Both the position numbers and the translations under genes were made by a program. A stretch of 28,047 nucleotides of DNA from Methanolobus sp. UBA118 (GTDB lineage Archaea; Halobacteriota; Methanosarcinia; Methanosarcinales; Methanosarcinaceae). Under the pieces are notes generated by a model, which saw only the letters and a program-made list of their open reading frames with translations, ran no database searches and had not been told where the DNA came from. The stretch spans positions 1-28,047 of the forward strand of contig DACO01000110.1 in NCBI GenBank assembly GCA_002508635.1, given 5' to 3'. This document shows positions 1-7,637 of this stretch, piece by piece; position 1 is the first letter of the stretch; every line of letters begins with the position of its first letter.

Positions 1-1
1 T

Positions 2-886
2 GGTATGGACAATGTAACTGACAATGTTACAGATAATGTCACATGCTACCTTAACAATGTGGAAGAGTCCAAGAGTGAGTATCAGGGAGACCTGAATGCA
101 ACTCTCATGGTCAACAATGATACCACTCCTTACACTGCGGAAATAGAGATCACCAACCAGACAATGGATACATTCCCGGATGTCGTGATCAATACAATTC
201 TCCTGAACGTACCAGGGGACATGATCACAAACGTGACCGATAGTCAGGGTAACTGGACGGTATTGAACCAGGCTGAAGGGGCCGTGATCACGAGGATCAT
301 GTCCAATCAGAGTAATATGTCCAATGGTCCGATAACAATATACTTCAATGATTCTTGGGATGGTATGCTGCCACCAAATGATGCAGGATATAATATCGCA
401 GTAGATTTCGACAATATCGGAGAGATGGGGGATGACAGTGCATGGGTAACATGTAATGACACTGCCACTATGGATGAGAATGCGACCGGTGACATGAATG
501 CGACTACGGATGACACAGCCATGGAAAATGAAACCGGTGACATGACCAATGAAACAATGGAGGACGGAAGCTCAGACAATGCAACTGAGAATACCAGTGA
601 GGATTCTCAGGCCACTGTTCAGGGTGAAATTGTGAATACTGACGAGGTATCAATCAGTGAATCTGGCATTAATCCTGAAAACATCCGTGCTCCTGTGGAT
701 GAAGGTATTACATGGACCAACACTGGTAACCAGACTGCTACTGTAAGCGGTGATTCATTCGATTCTGGCTCAATCGAACCTGGTAGTATGTACAGTCGTC
801 TATTCAGAACTGCTGGAGTATACGAATACACAGTTCAGATCGGAGAAGATACATATCAGGGTACTATTACAGTAGGGAACGGATAA
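2..886 (+). CDS. Secreted, sequon-rich surface protein with C-terminal cupredoxin-like domain (5' partial)
   Basis: The frame is open to the window edge and the first visible Met is not followed by a signal peptide, so the true start lies upstream. About 19 N-X-S/T sequons occur in roughly 290 residues, including a triple DNVT repeat at the visible N-terminus. This fits an extracellular N-glycosylated protein, as is common for archaeal cell-surface proteins. Visible residues ~25-145 look like a beta-rich domain. Residues ~150-205 form an acidic linker rich in N, D, T, E and M. Residues ~215-293 have the cupredoxin pattern (ITWTNTGN, FDSGSIEPG, GVYEYTVQIG, QGTITV). The positions where plastocyanin/amicyanin-type proteins carry His, Cys, His and Met hold other residues, so type-1 copper binding is unlikely. 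The role is unknown; adhesion or envelope structure is a guess. A T-rich stretch near 975-988 could end transcription. Confidence 0.8.
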   Translation, partial: GMDNVTDNVTDNVTCYLNNVEESKSEYQGDLNATLMVNNDTTPYTAEIEITNQTMDTFPDVVINTILLNVPGDMITNVTDSQGNWTVLNQAEGAVITRIMSNQSNMSNGPITIYFNDSWDGMLPPNDAGYNIAVDFDNIGEMGDDSAWVTCNDTATMDENATGDMNATTDDTAMENETGDMTNETMEDGSSDNATENTSEDSQATVQGEIVNTDEVSISESGINPENIRAPVDEGITWTNTGNQTATVSGDSFDSGSIEPGSMYSRLFRTAGVYEYTVQIGEDTYQGTITVGNG

Positions 887-1020
887 AAGCTAAAGGAAAC
901 GTTTTGAGATATGGTGGAGATAAAAGTATCTGTTTCCTATCAGGAACTTGAATTTCCACTATATTCTTCCAAATTTTATTTTTTTTAACTAGCTGTTTTT
1001 AATCATCACTTATTAATTTA

Positions 1021-1764
1021 CTAATCTTCCATTGCATCTTCCACACTTTTCCTGATTATATAGCCTGCTTCATGGAGGATAGTATCTCCTATCTGAGGAT
1101 CCTTTTCCATGCTTGCGGTACATGGATATGAATGATGAGCACCGGAAATTGTTTCCTTGTAATCTTCAAGATCTGACCACTTTAGTTTCTTTGCAACAAA
1201 CCACGTGGATCCACATGGAGCATCCCTTAGAACCTCTGTGTGGGTGAAGATATTATTCTTTTTGTCCAGCTCTATCTTCAGAAGAGGTTTTCCGAATCCA
1301 AGTTTTACGAACTCGTCGATTGGATCTTTTCCTGTAATTTCAAGAGAACAGAATGGTTTGGGACATTCACATTCTATACCTTTTGCTTCCAGCTCTTTTT
1401 TTACCTGTTCGGTCAGGCCTGCGGGTGTTAATCTTGAGTCGTCCACCGGAATTATAACACCTTTTGCACCGGACTTTTCAGCAATTTCGGGTATTGCCAT
1501 AAGAAGGTCGGGATTGAGGTCAATTGCAAGGATCAGGTCACAATCTGGAATATTTTCGGGCATGTATTCCATGGGCTCTTCCACAAAGTCCGGGAGATCA
1601 GTTCTCAGTTCGAATATTCCTGTGATTATATTTGCAAATCCTTTACGGTATTCTCTGCAATGGTCACACAGGTCCCCACAGGATACGCAGAACCTGTCAG
1701 AGTTAATAAGGTTTCCAATAACTTTTTTTCCGAAATCGCCTGAATAAAAGACGTTAAGACGCAT
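1021..1764 (-). CDS. DUF166 family protein, cysteine-rich
   Basis: This 247-aa protein resembles the archaeal DUF166 family; some members were once labelled thymidylate synthase without good support. No function is established. The N-terminus (LNVFYSGDFGKKV) looks like the first strand of an alpha/beta fold. It is followed by a CxxC-x3-CxxC cluster at residues 26-36 (FCVSCGDLCDHC), and further Cys lie at 132, 134, 139, 184 and 215 (APCGSTW, HSYPCTAS). This many conserved-looking cysteines suggests a metal or Fe-S site, which is an inference. The ATG at 1764 is the natural start. It is the last gene of a minus-strand run with DUF531, GNAT and larE, with short gaps suggesting cotranscription, and it is convergent with the surface-protein gene. 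The family call is from memory of its sequence pattern. Confidence 0.75.
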   Translation of the reverse strand: MRLNVFYSGDFGKKVIGNLINSDRFCVSCGDLCDHCREYRKGFANIITGIFELRTDLPDFVEEPMEYMPENIPDCDLILAIDLNPDLLMAIPEIAEKSGAKGVIIPVDDSRLTPAGLTEQVKKELEAKGIECECPKPFCSLEITGKDPIDEFVKLGFGKPLLKIELDKKNNIFTHTEVLRDAPCGSTWFVAKKLKWSDLEDYKETISGAHHSYPCTASMEKDPQIGDTILHEAGYIIRKSVEDAMED

Positions 1765-1791
1765 GATATGGATGTCAGTATCAAATGTTAA

Positions 1792-2346
1792 TTAGGTTTC
1801 CCCCATATACTGCCCTTTCTGCTTTCCAGCATTCACAATTCCCATGAGATATGCCGGAATACACCCGATGGCGGTGCAAGTTTCCAGGGAAATACCATTC
1901 CCTGTGATGTCAAGATGATACGGTGCCATTCCAAAGAGTTTTTTTGGCAAACCTTTGTGACCCAGTCCCACAAGCAGAAGGAAAGATCTGTTATTCATAA
2001 TCTCATTAGCCAGTTCTTCCGGACTAATGGCATTTTTATCCTCGGGTTTTGAGGATGTGACCACTACTGATCCAAACTGGGCCTGGAATCCTTTTTTTGG
2101 GAGGTCGAATACAAAGAGCTTCCTGTTCTCATGCAGCAGGCGAAGGAATTTCCCGGATTCACCGATGGTGGTCTTGTCGGCCACATAGTCCACGAGTTCA
2201 TCGGCTGTCATCTTAAAGGGAAAATCAAACAAAGCCAAAGAGAATCCGAAGGCATGGCATATGGGAGCAGCCCTTGCAATGGCCCTGTAATGGGCATCAA
2301 GAACCTTTATTTTATCATATGTATTCACTATTCCAAGGGTCAGCAT
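1792..2346 (-). CDS. DUF531 family protein
   Basis: A 184-aa soluble protein recognised as the methanogen/archaeal DUF531 family by its N-terminus (MLTLGIVNTYDKIKVLDAHY) and its glycine-rich C-terminal half (LLLVGLGHKGLPKK, then DITGNGISLETCTAIG near residues 123-161). That region recalls the knotted cofactor loops of SPOUT RNA methyltransferases: an LGHKG-like turn followed by a glycine/serine-rich loop and a terminal helix. A SPOUT-like role is inference only. It lies 18 bp downstream of the GNAT stop and 27 bp upstream of DUF166, in the same direction, so an operon is likely. No function is assigned with confidence. Confidence 0.7.
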   Translation of the reverse strand: MLTLGIVNTYDKIKVLDAHYRAIARAAPICHAFGFSLALFDFPFKMTADELVDYVADKTTIGESGKFLRLLHENRKLFVFDLPKKGFQAQFGSVVVTSSKPEDKNAISPEELANEIMNNRSFLLLVGLGHKGLPKKLFGMAPYHLDITGNGISLETCTAIGCIPAYLMGIVNAGKQKGQYMGET

Positions 2347-2364
2347 ATTTCACCTTTTTCTTTT

Positions 2365-2790
2365 TTATTCCAGTTTAAGGCACATGACAGATTGATTACA
2401 TGTATTTAACCTGTCGCATTCTTCACAGTCTTCCCATATTTCTGTCTTTTTCAAAGGATCCGTTTCCACAAACCCTGCCTTTTCAAAAAATCCAGGGGAT
2501 GTCGTTCTGGCATAAACAGAACTCTCGTCCCTGGCTCTTGGTAATAGGTAGTGGATAAGGGATTTGCCGATTCCCTTTCCGCGGTAGTTGGGATGCACAG
2601 CTATTGAATGGATCTCTGGAAAAGTATCATATACAAGGGCACATGCACCTATTATTCTTCCATCGACTTCTGCAACTGCAAAACTGTCCGCTGATATTCC
2701 TTCTATGTCAAGAAAATATGTTGACATCAGTACCTTTATGGCTTCGAGATCATCTTCCGTTGCGTCACGAATGGATATGTCCGGGTTCAC
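2365..2790 (-). CDS. GNAT-family N-acetyltransferase with C-terminal Cys cluster
   Basis: This 141-aa protein has the GNAT fold signature: N-terminal IRDATEDDLEAI, a central strand EIHSIAVHP and the acetyl-CoA pyrophosphate loop NYRGKGIGKSL at residues 68-78. FFEKAGFVE follows at ~101-109. Overall it resembles stand-alone ArgA/N-acetylglutamate-synthase-like GNATs, but the acceptor substrate cannot be read from sequence. An extra tail carries C-x2-C-x5-C-x5-C (Cys 122, 125, 131, 137), possibly a metal site. The start is a GTG at 2790 that overlaps the larE stop (GTGA), which indicates translational coupling to larE. Confidence 0.85.
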   Translation of the reverse strand: MNPDISIRDATEDDLEAIKVLMSTYFLDIEGISADSFAVAEVDGRIIGACALVYDTFPEIHSIAVHPNYRGKGIGKSLIHYLLPRARDESSVYARTTSPGFFEKAGFVETDPLKKTEIWEDCEECDRLNTCNQSVMCLKLE

Positions 2791-3587
2791 AATATCTCAT
2801 CCATACTGCCACTTCTGAATCCTTCCAGATCCAGTGTCACATAATCAAAACCAATGTCTTTGAAGTAAGAAACGATATTTTCCCTGTGCATGAGCATATC
2901 CCTGAAGTCAAAGGGTTTTAGCTCGATACGGGCTATACCTTTATGATTCCTTACTCTCAGCTCCGCAAACCCCAGATCCGAGAGGAAATTCTCTGCCAGC
3001 TCTACTCTTTTGATCGCATCTTCTGTCAATTCATTTCCGTAGGGAAACCTTGAAGCAAGGCAGGGAGAGGGAGGTTTTCCAGAAACAGAGAGTCCTGCGC
3101 TCCTGGCGATCTCACGTATTTCTTCTTTTGTAACATCCAGATCCAGATATGGGGAGTAAACAGGTTCAGAGCTTTCCTGGATGGCTTTTTTTCCCGGTCG
3201 GTAGACATTCCTGTCAGAAGCGTTACTACCTTCCAGGATGACATTGAATCCAAGCTCCTGTCTGACATCATCAAGCAGATGTAATATCTCTTTCTTGCAA
3301 TGATAGCATCTTTGGGCAGTGTTGCTGGCTATTGAAGGTACCTTCAGTTCATCGAAGAATATGATCCTGTGTATGATCCCAATCTCCCGGGCAACACTTT
3401 TGGCATGCTCGAGCTCCCTATCCGGAAACGAGTGTAACTTGACGGTGACGGCCACTGCCCTGTCTCCAAGTGCTCTGTGAGCCAGATATGCGATTGTGGC
3501 ACTATCAACTCCTCCTGAAAAGGCCACAATGGCACTTTCTTTATCACTGATCGCAGTTTCAAGTTCTGTGATCTTTTCTTCTGTCAT
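2787..3587 (-). CDS. larE: ATP-dependent sacrificial sulfur transferase, LarE family
   Basis: This 266-aa PP-loop enzyme matches LarE. In lactobacilli LarE adenylates a carboxylate of the nicotinate-derived precursor and donates sulfur from its own cysteine to make the nickel-pincer cofactor of lactate racemase. The PP-loop SGGVDS is at residues 24-29. RCYHCKKE supplies Cys94 and Cys97, and PPSPCLASRFPYG supplies Cys176, the position of the sacrificial cysteine in Lactobacillus plantarum LarE. Three cysteines are also compatible with the Fe-S-dependent type. ATG 3587 is chosen because the family begins just before the PP-loop; a GTG at 3626 would add 13 unlikely residues. No larA, larB or larC is nearby, so the target cofactor here is unknown. 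The gene leads a four-gene minus-strand run. Confidence 0.88.
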   Translation of the reverse strand: MTEEKITELETAISDKESAIVAFSGGVDSATIAYLAHRALGDRAVAVTVKLHSFPDRELEHAKSVAREIGIIHRIIFFDELKVPSIASNTAQRCYHCKKEILHLLDDVRQELGFNVILEGSNASDRNVYRPGKKAIQESSEPVYSPYLDLDVTKEEIREIARSAGLSVSGKPPSPCLASRFPYGNELTEDAIKRVELAENFLSDLGFAELRVRNHKGIARIELKPFDFRDMLMHRENIVSYFKDIGFDYVTLDLEGFRSGSMDEIL

Positions 3588-3692
3588 ATTACTGAATATG
3601 GGAAAATGCCTTATTAAGATAATCACATTAAGAATAGCATAAAGTCTTAGTTCTAAGATAATATCTGATTATTGTACACGGGTGATTTTTAA
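3588..3692. promoter_or_regulatory. Divergent larE / glmM intergenic region with a short dyad
   Basis: About 105 bp separate the divergent starts. It contains a perfect 5-bp inverted repeat with a 2-nt centre, CTTAG-TT-CTAAG (3646-3657), and AT-rich stretches that could carry TATA elements for both genes. GGGTGAT (around 3680-3686) is a plausible ribosome binding site for the plus-strand gene. Operator function of the dyad is inference. Confidence 0.4.
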
Positions 3693-5036
3693 ATGGCGTT
3701 TTTTGGAACAAATGGTGTTAGGGGAATAGCAAACGAATACATTAATCCTCAGCTTGTGATCGATGTTGCCAGAAGTGTTGGTACCTATATGGGTTCAAAG
3801 GGAACGGTGGCCATAGGCAGGGATACGAGGGCTTCAGGAGAGATGCTCAAATCTGCTGCCATAGCAGGTGCATTATCTGCGGGACTGACAGTCATAGATG
3901 TGGGAATAGTCCCCACTCCTTCCATTCAATATTATGTAAAGGACCATGCCGATGCAGGCATAGTGATTACGGCCTCGCATAACCCCCGGGAGTACAACGG
4001 AGTAAAACTGGTGGCTGCCGATGGCAGTGAATTCTCCAGGGAAGGGGAAAAGGAAGTTGAAAAGATATACTATTCCAGGGAATTCTCAGCCGTATCATGG
4101 GAGAGGACGGGAGATCTTAGAACCGATCTCAATGCCAATGAGTACTATCTTAACGGAATAATAAACTCGGTTGACAGTAAAAGTATTCGTGACAAGAAGT
4201 TCAAAGTGGTCATGGATACCGGTTGCGGAGCGGGTTCGGTAACTCTTCCTTTCCTTCTCCAGAAACTCGGCTGCGAAGTGATTACTATCAATTCCCAGGT
4301 GGATGGAACGTTCCCCTGGAGAAATCCCGAGCCAACTCCTGATGTTCTTGTGGAGCTGATCGATCTTGTCAAAACAACAGGTGCTGTTATGGGGGTGGCC
4401 CAGGATGGCGACGCTGACCGTGCGGTTTTCATTGATGAAAAGGGCAATTTCATACCAGAAGACGTGCTGCTTGCGATGATGGCAAAGTATGTACTTGAGC
4501 GGAAAAAAGGTCCTGTGGTAACGCCTGTAAGCTCTTCTTCCAGGATGGTGGATGTTACTGAAGATGCAGGTGTAGATCTTGTATGGACGGCAGTGGGTTC
4601 TATCAACGTTGCCCGTAAGATGATGGAAATTGATGCTGTGTTCGGTGGTGAAGGCAATGGCGGGCTCATCTTCCCTGAACACCAATACTGTCGTGACGGT
4701 GGCATGGCCTGTGCGAAATTCCTGGAAATAATCGCGAACGGACAAAAACTTTCCGAACTTGCATCAAGCGTTCCTGTATATTATAATTCCAAAACAAAGG
4801 TCAGATGTGATGATCTTGAAGGTACAATGGAAAAAGTGAAACAGGCTTTTGAAGGTGGCGAAAATAAGGTGGATACCATTGACGGGGTAAAAGTATGGTA
4901 TAATGACGGCTGGGTACTCGTAAGACCTTCAGGAACCGAACCAATTATACGCATTTTCGCAGAATCGAAGACACAGGACAGAGCAGAAGCATTGATGCAG
5001 GAAGGAGTAAAGCTTGTGGAAGAATGCAGTGTATGA
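3693..5036 (+). CDS. glmM: Phosphoglucosamine mutase / phosphomannomutase family enzyme
   Basis: This 447-aa enzyme of the alpha-D-phosphohexomutase superfamily interconverts 6-phospho and 1-phospho sugars for nucleotide-sugar synthesis in the cytoplasm. All four signatures are visible. The phosphoserine loop is TASHNP (Ser95), the Mg-binding loop is DGDADR (238-243), the sugar loop is GGEGNGG (318-324) and the phosphate-binding loop is RPSGTEP (411-417). The N-terminal FGTNGVRG motif is typical of archaeal GlmM/ManB proteins. Glucosamine versus mannose/glucose specificity cannot be decided from sequence, so the symbol is tentative. The ATG at 3693 has a GGGTGAT upstream. The gene is convergent with DUF99, with only 7 bp between the stops. 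Confidence 0.9.
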   Translation: MAFFGTNGVRGIANEYINPQLVIDVARSVGTYMGSKGTVAIGRDTRASGEMLKSAAIAGALSAGLTVIDVGIVPTPSIQYYVKDHADAGIVITASHNPREYNGVKLVAADGSEFSREGEKEVEKIYYSREFSAVSWERTGDLRTDLNANEYYLNGIINSVDSKSIRDKKFKVVMDTGCGAGSVTLPFLLQKLGCEVITINSQVDGTFPWRNPEPTPDVLVELIDLVKTTGAVMGVAQDGDADRAVFIDEKGNFIPEDVLLAMMAKYVLERKKGPVVTPVSSSSRMVDVTEDAGVDLVWTAVGSINVARKMMEIDAVFGGEGNGGLIFPEHQYCRDGGMACAKFLEIIANGQKLSELASSVPVYYNSKTKVRCDDLEGTMEKVKQAFEGGENKVDTIDGVKVWYNDGWVLVRPSGTEPIIRIFAESKTQDRAEALMQEGVKLVEECSV

Positions 5037-5043
5037 TGCTGCT

Positions 5044-5634
5044 TCAGGCTTTTCCTCTTGATTCTCCGAGAATGATCCCTGTGGCAATGAGATGAGCCAC
5101 ACGCAGAGGCTCGGGGATATTGCTTCTTGTGGCGCTGATCTGGACTATTCTGGCAGCGTCCTTCATCTCTATCCCGCTGCACTGGATGTAGACTGGATTG
5201 TTCACGTCTCCTGTATTCACTTTTACTATTTTTCCCGCTTTTTTGATAATCTCACTGCGCTTTTTCTTATGTGGAAGATATGACAATGCCCTGTCTATCA
5301 TTTCAAAATCGGGAAGCTGTCTCATCAGGACTATTACAGGTATGCCGGTTTCTTCGTACAGGCGGATTATGTCTATGGTATTGAATCCGCCATATGTTAT
5401 ACCATCCAGCATTATGATGCGGATCTGGGGATAATGTTTACTGCTTTTGACCATTTCCACAAGAGTGTCCGTACCATCCAGTCCGTCTTTCGTAAGGTAG
5501 GAACTCATTACACCGTCTATCCACAGCCCTCCCCTGAAAAAAGCGCCAACAACAAGTATCTTTTCACTGATCAGGGCAGAGTCATCGATACCCAGTATGC
5601 GGATCTCTTCTTTGATATGAAAACGTCTGCTCAC
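5044..5634 (-). CDS. DUF99 (UPF0215) family protein, endonuclease V-like fold
   Basis: This 196-aa protein matches the archaeal DUF99/UPF0215 family, whose members are distant relatives of endonuclease V. The first strand ILGIDDSAL (residues ~13-21) and IMLDGITYGGFN (~74-85) place aspartates where endonuclease V has metal-binding residues. The middle glutamate of the nuclease is not obvious, so catalysis is uncertain. The C-terminus has the family helix EPLRVAHLIATGI. The start is GTG at 5634; no in-frame ATG exists near the first strand. No RBS is evident, so a leaderless transcript is possible. It is convergent with glmM and shares orientation with PAN, 113 bp away. Confidence 0.82.
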   Translation of the reverse strand: MSRRFHIKEEIRILGIDDSALISEKILVVGAFFRGGLWIDGVMSSYLTKDGLDGTDTLVEMVKSSKHYPQIRIIMLDGITYGGFNTIDIIRLYEETGIPVIVLMRQLPDFEMIDRALSYLPHKKKRSEIIKKAGKIVKVNTGDVNNPVYIQCSGIEMKDAARIVQISATRSNIPEPLRVAHLIATGIILGESRGKA

Positions 5635-5747
5635 AAAAGCAATTATACAGAAGATTGCAGAAGTAATTTACCGATTTGCAGAGATTCCACTCAGATCCTA
5701 TAATGGATGATCTGCTTAATCTAAAATGTAAAATTAAAAAAGGTGAA

Positions 5748-7040
5748 TTAGCCGAACATTCCTGTTGGTAATTCTTCCTGTTTGCTTTCGAGTTTTGACA
5801 TGACCTTCCTGGTGGATTCCATGAAATCTTCCATTCCAATGGATTCCTTGTCGAATCTGACGGCAAGCATACCTGCTTCCATTGCAATTGCATTCAGGTC
5901 TGCTCCGCTTGCAGTTTCGGTCATACGGGCAAGCTTTTTGAAATCAACATCCTCTCCAAGGTTCATGTAGCGTGAGTGGATCTTCAGGATATTTGCCCTT
6001 GCCTCTTCATCAGGCATCGGTACGTATACTACCCTGTCAAACCTTCCCGGTCTAAGGATTGCAGGATCCAGTACATCCAGCCTGTTTGTGGCTGCAATGA
6101 TACGTATCTCACCCCTGCTGTCAAAACCATCCATTTCTGCAAGCAATTGCATCAGGGTTCTCTGTACCTCACGGTCAGCTCCGTTGGTGTCATTCAGACG
6201 TCTTGATGCGATGGCATCAAGTTCATCTATGAATAATATGCTCGGGGATTTCTTTCTGGCCATGTCGAACAGATCCCTTACAAGCTTGGCACCGTCTCCG
6301 ATATATTTCTGTATCAATTCGGACCCCACTACCCTTACAAAGGTAGCCTGAGTCCTATGGGCAACGGCTTTTGCAAGTAGTGTCTTACCGGTTCCCGGCT
6401 CACCGTACAGCAATACTCCTTTTGGAGGAGATATGCCGATACGTGCAAATGAATCCGGCTTTAAGAGTGGCAGTTCCACAGATTCTATCAGTTCCTGTAT
6501 CTGCTCGTCAAGACCACCAACATCATTGAAATCGACGTCCTGGGCCTCTACAACTTCCATTGCGGATACTGTCGGATCTTCCGTAGCAGGAATGACATCG
6601 ACAATTGCCAGGGTCTGCTGATTCAAAGCTACCTTGGTACCGGGTACAAGGCTGTCGTCATCTATGTATTGGGATACGTTGACCATGAACTGAGGACCTG
6701 TAGAGCTTCTCACAAGGATCTTATCATTGCTGATCACATCCATTATAGTGGCAACTACCAGTGGAACGGTCTTCAGACGGTCGATCTCAGACTGAAGCCT
6801 TCTGACCTCTCTTTCATATTTCAATTTCTGGCTTTCAACAAAGCGCTTCTCAGATTCCATCTGATCGCATTGTTCTTTTAGCATGCTGTTGCGCGATTCG
6901 AGTTGCCTCATGCGGTCAAGAAGGTACTTTGAAAAATCCTCTTCGCTTCCTGCACCGGCATAACCGAACTCCGCCTTGTTAACGCCTGTGAAATCGTATC
7001 TTTCGTGATTATTTACATCACTGTCAGTGGTTTCGCTCAT
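5748..7040 (-). CDS. pan: Proteasome-activating nucleotidase (PAN)
   Basis: This 430-aa AAA+ ATPase is the archaeal homologue of the 19S Rpt ring. It unfolds substrates and opens the gate of the 20S proteasome. Features in order: an N-terminal coiled coil (residues ~30-90, RMRQLESRNSMLKEQ), an OB domain (~90-150), Walker A GEPGTGKT, Walker B ILFIDELDA, sensor and arginine-finger region DPAILRPGRFDR, and a C-terminal helical domain. The extreme C-terminus is GMFG, so the gate-opening HbYX motif has Phe in place of Tyr. I chose ATG 7040 because GGAGG lies 3 nt upstream and the longer frame (to 7127) would run through the divergent promoter into MBF1. It is transcribed divergently from MBF1. Confidence 0.95.
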   Translation of the reverse strand: MSETTDSDVNNHERYDFTGVNKAEFGYAGAGSEEDFSKYLLDRMRQLESRNSMLKEQCDQMESEKRFVESQKLKYEREVRRLQSEIDRLKTVPLVVATIMDVISNDKILVRSSTGPQFMVNVSQYIDDDSLVPGTKVALNQQTLAIVDVIPATEDPTVSAMEVVEAQDVDFNDVGGLDEQIQELIESVELPLLKPDSFARIGISPPKGVLLYGEPGTGKTLLAKAVAHRTQATFVRVVGSELIQKYIGDGAKLVRDLFDMARKKSPSILFIDELDAIASRRLNDTNGADREVQRTLMQLLAEMDGFDSRGEIRIIAATNRLDVLDPAILRPGRFDRVVYVPMPDEEARANILKIHSRYMNLGEDVDFKKLARMTETASGADLNAIAMEAGMLAVRFDKESIGMEDFMESTRKVMSKLESKQEELPTGMFG

Positions 7041-7121
7041 ATGCCTCCGAACATTATTTAAGCCCGAAGGGTATATAGCCCTTTCGTAAAGACGAGATTT
7101 GGCTTGTATGAGTTGAGATCT
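7041..7121. promoter_or_regulatory. Shared bidirectional promoter of PAN and MBF1
   Basis: The 81-bp gap has one strong TATA element, GGTATATAGCC (7070-7080), whose core TATATA (7072-7077) is palindromic and can serve both strands. Predicted start sites about 24 nt away fall near 7048 (PAN, ~8-nt leader containing GGAGG) and near 7101 (MBF1, ~20-nt leader). Start sites are predicted from spacing only. Confidence 0.5.
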
Positions 7122-7604
7122 ATGCAATGTGAAATATGTGGCACCGATATTAAGGGGCCTTCTTTTAAAGTAAGTATAGACGGTAGTGAACTCACTGTCT
7201 GTGGAAGATGTTCACAATATGGTAAAAACGTGGATAAACGCACGCCGGTATCCCGAAAAATAGCACCAACAGCACCTGCTGCCCAGCGGAGGAAAAAATC
7301 TAAACCAAAAGGTTTTGAGGCCTTTACTGATGAACTTGTGCCTGATTACGATTCTATCATCAAGGAAGCAAGGGAGAAAAAGCAGCTTACACACGATGAA
7401 CTTGCTCACAAGATAAAAGAGAAGTCATCGCTGGTCAAAAAGCTTGAACGGGGAGATATCGTACCGGAAGAGGATGTCCGTAAAAAGCTTGAAAGGGAAC
7501 TGGACATCAAGCTTACGGAAAGAACCAGCCAGGATGACTGGAGTGGAGAGCGCCTGAACAAAGGTACTACGCTCGGCGATATAGTAACGATCAAAAGGAA
7601 ATAA
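7122..7604 (+). CDS. mbf1: Archaeal multiprotein bridging factor 1 (zinc ribbon + XRE HTH)
   Basis: This 160-aa protein has an N-terminal zinc ribbon (MQCEICG ... VCGRCSQYG, two CxxC pairs), a basic linker (QRRKKSKPKGFE) and a C-terminal Cro/XRE helix-turn-helix (residues ~70-130, YDSIIKEAREKKQLTHDELAHKI). This architecture is archaeal MBF1, a homologue of the eukaryotic coactivator; in archaea it is linked to transcription or translation and its precise role is unsettled. The ATG at 7122 is preferred over an upstream TTG (7104) because the family starts immediately before the first CxxC. TGAGAT just upstream is a weak RBS. Confidence 0.92.
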   Translation: MQCEICGTDIKGPSFKVSIDGSELTVCGRCSQYGKNVDKRTPVSRKIAPTAPAAQRRKKSKPKGFEAFTDELVPDYDSIIKEAREKKQLTHDELAHKIKEKSSLVKKLERGDIVPEEDVRKKLERELDIKLTERTSQDDWSGERLNKGTTLGDIVTIKRK

Positions 7605-7623
7605 TTTATTTTTTATTTTTATT
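7605..7623 (+). terminator. T-rich terminator after mbf1
   Basis: The stop is followed by runs of T broken by single A residues (within 7605-7622), the usual archaeal oligo-T termination signal. No hairpin is visible. Confidence 0.5.
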
Positions 7624-7637
7624 GACAAGAGGATTTA

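Noticed and set aside
1205..1747. Long plus-strand ORF opposite DUF166, and similar frames opposite other genes
   Set aside because: These are antisense shadows with Ser/Thr/Pro-rich, non-family sequences and no RBS.
7041..7127. Longer PAN start at 7127
   Set aside because: It would cover the divergent promoter and the MBF1 start. ATG 7040 has GGAGG just upstream.
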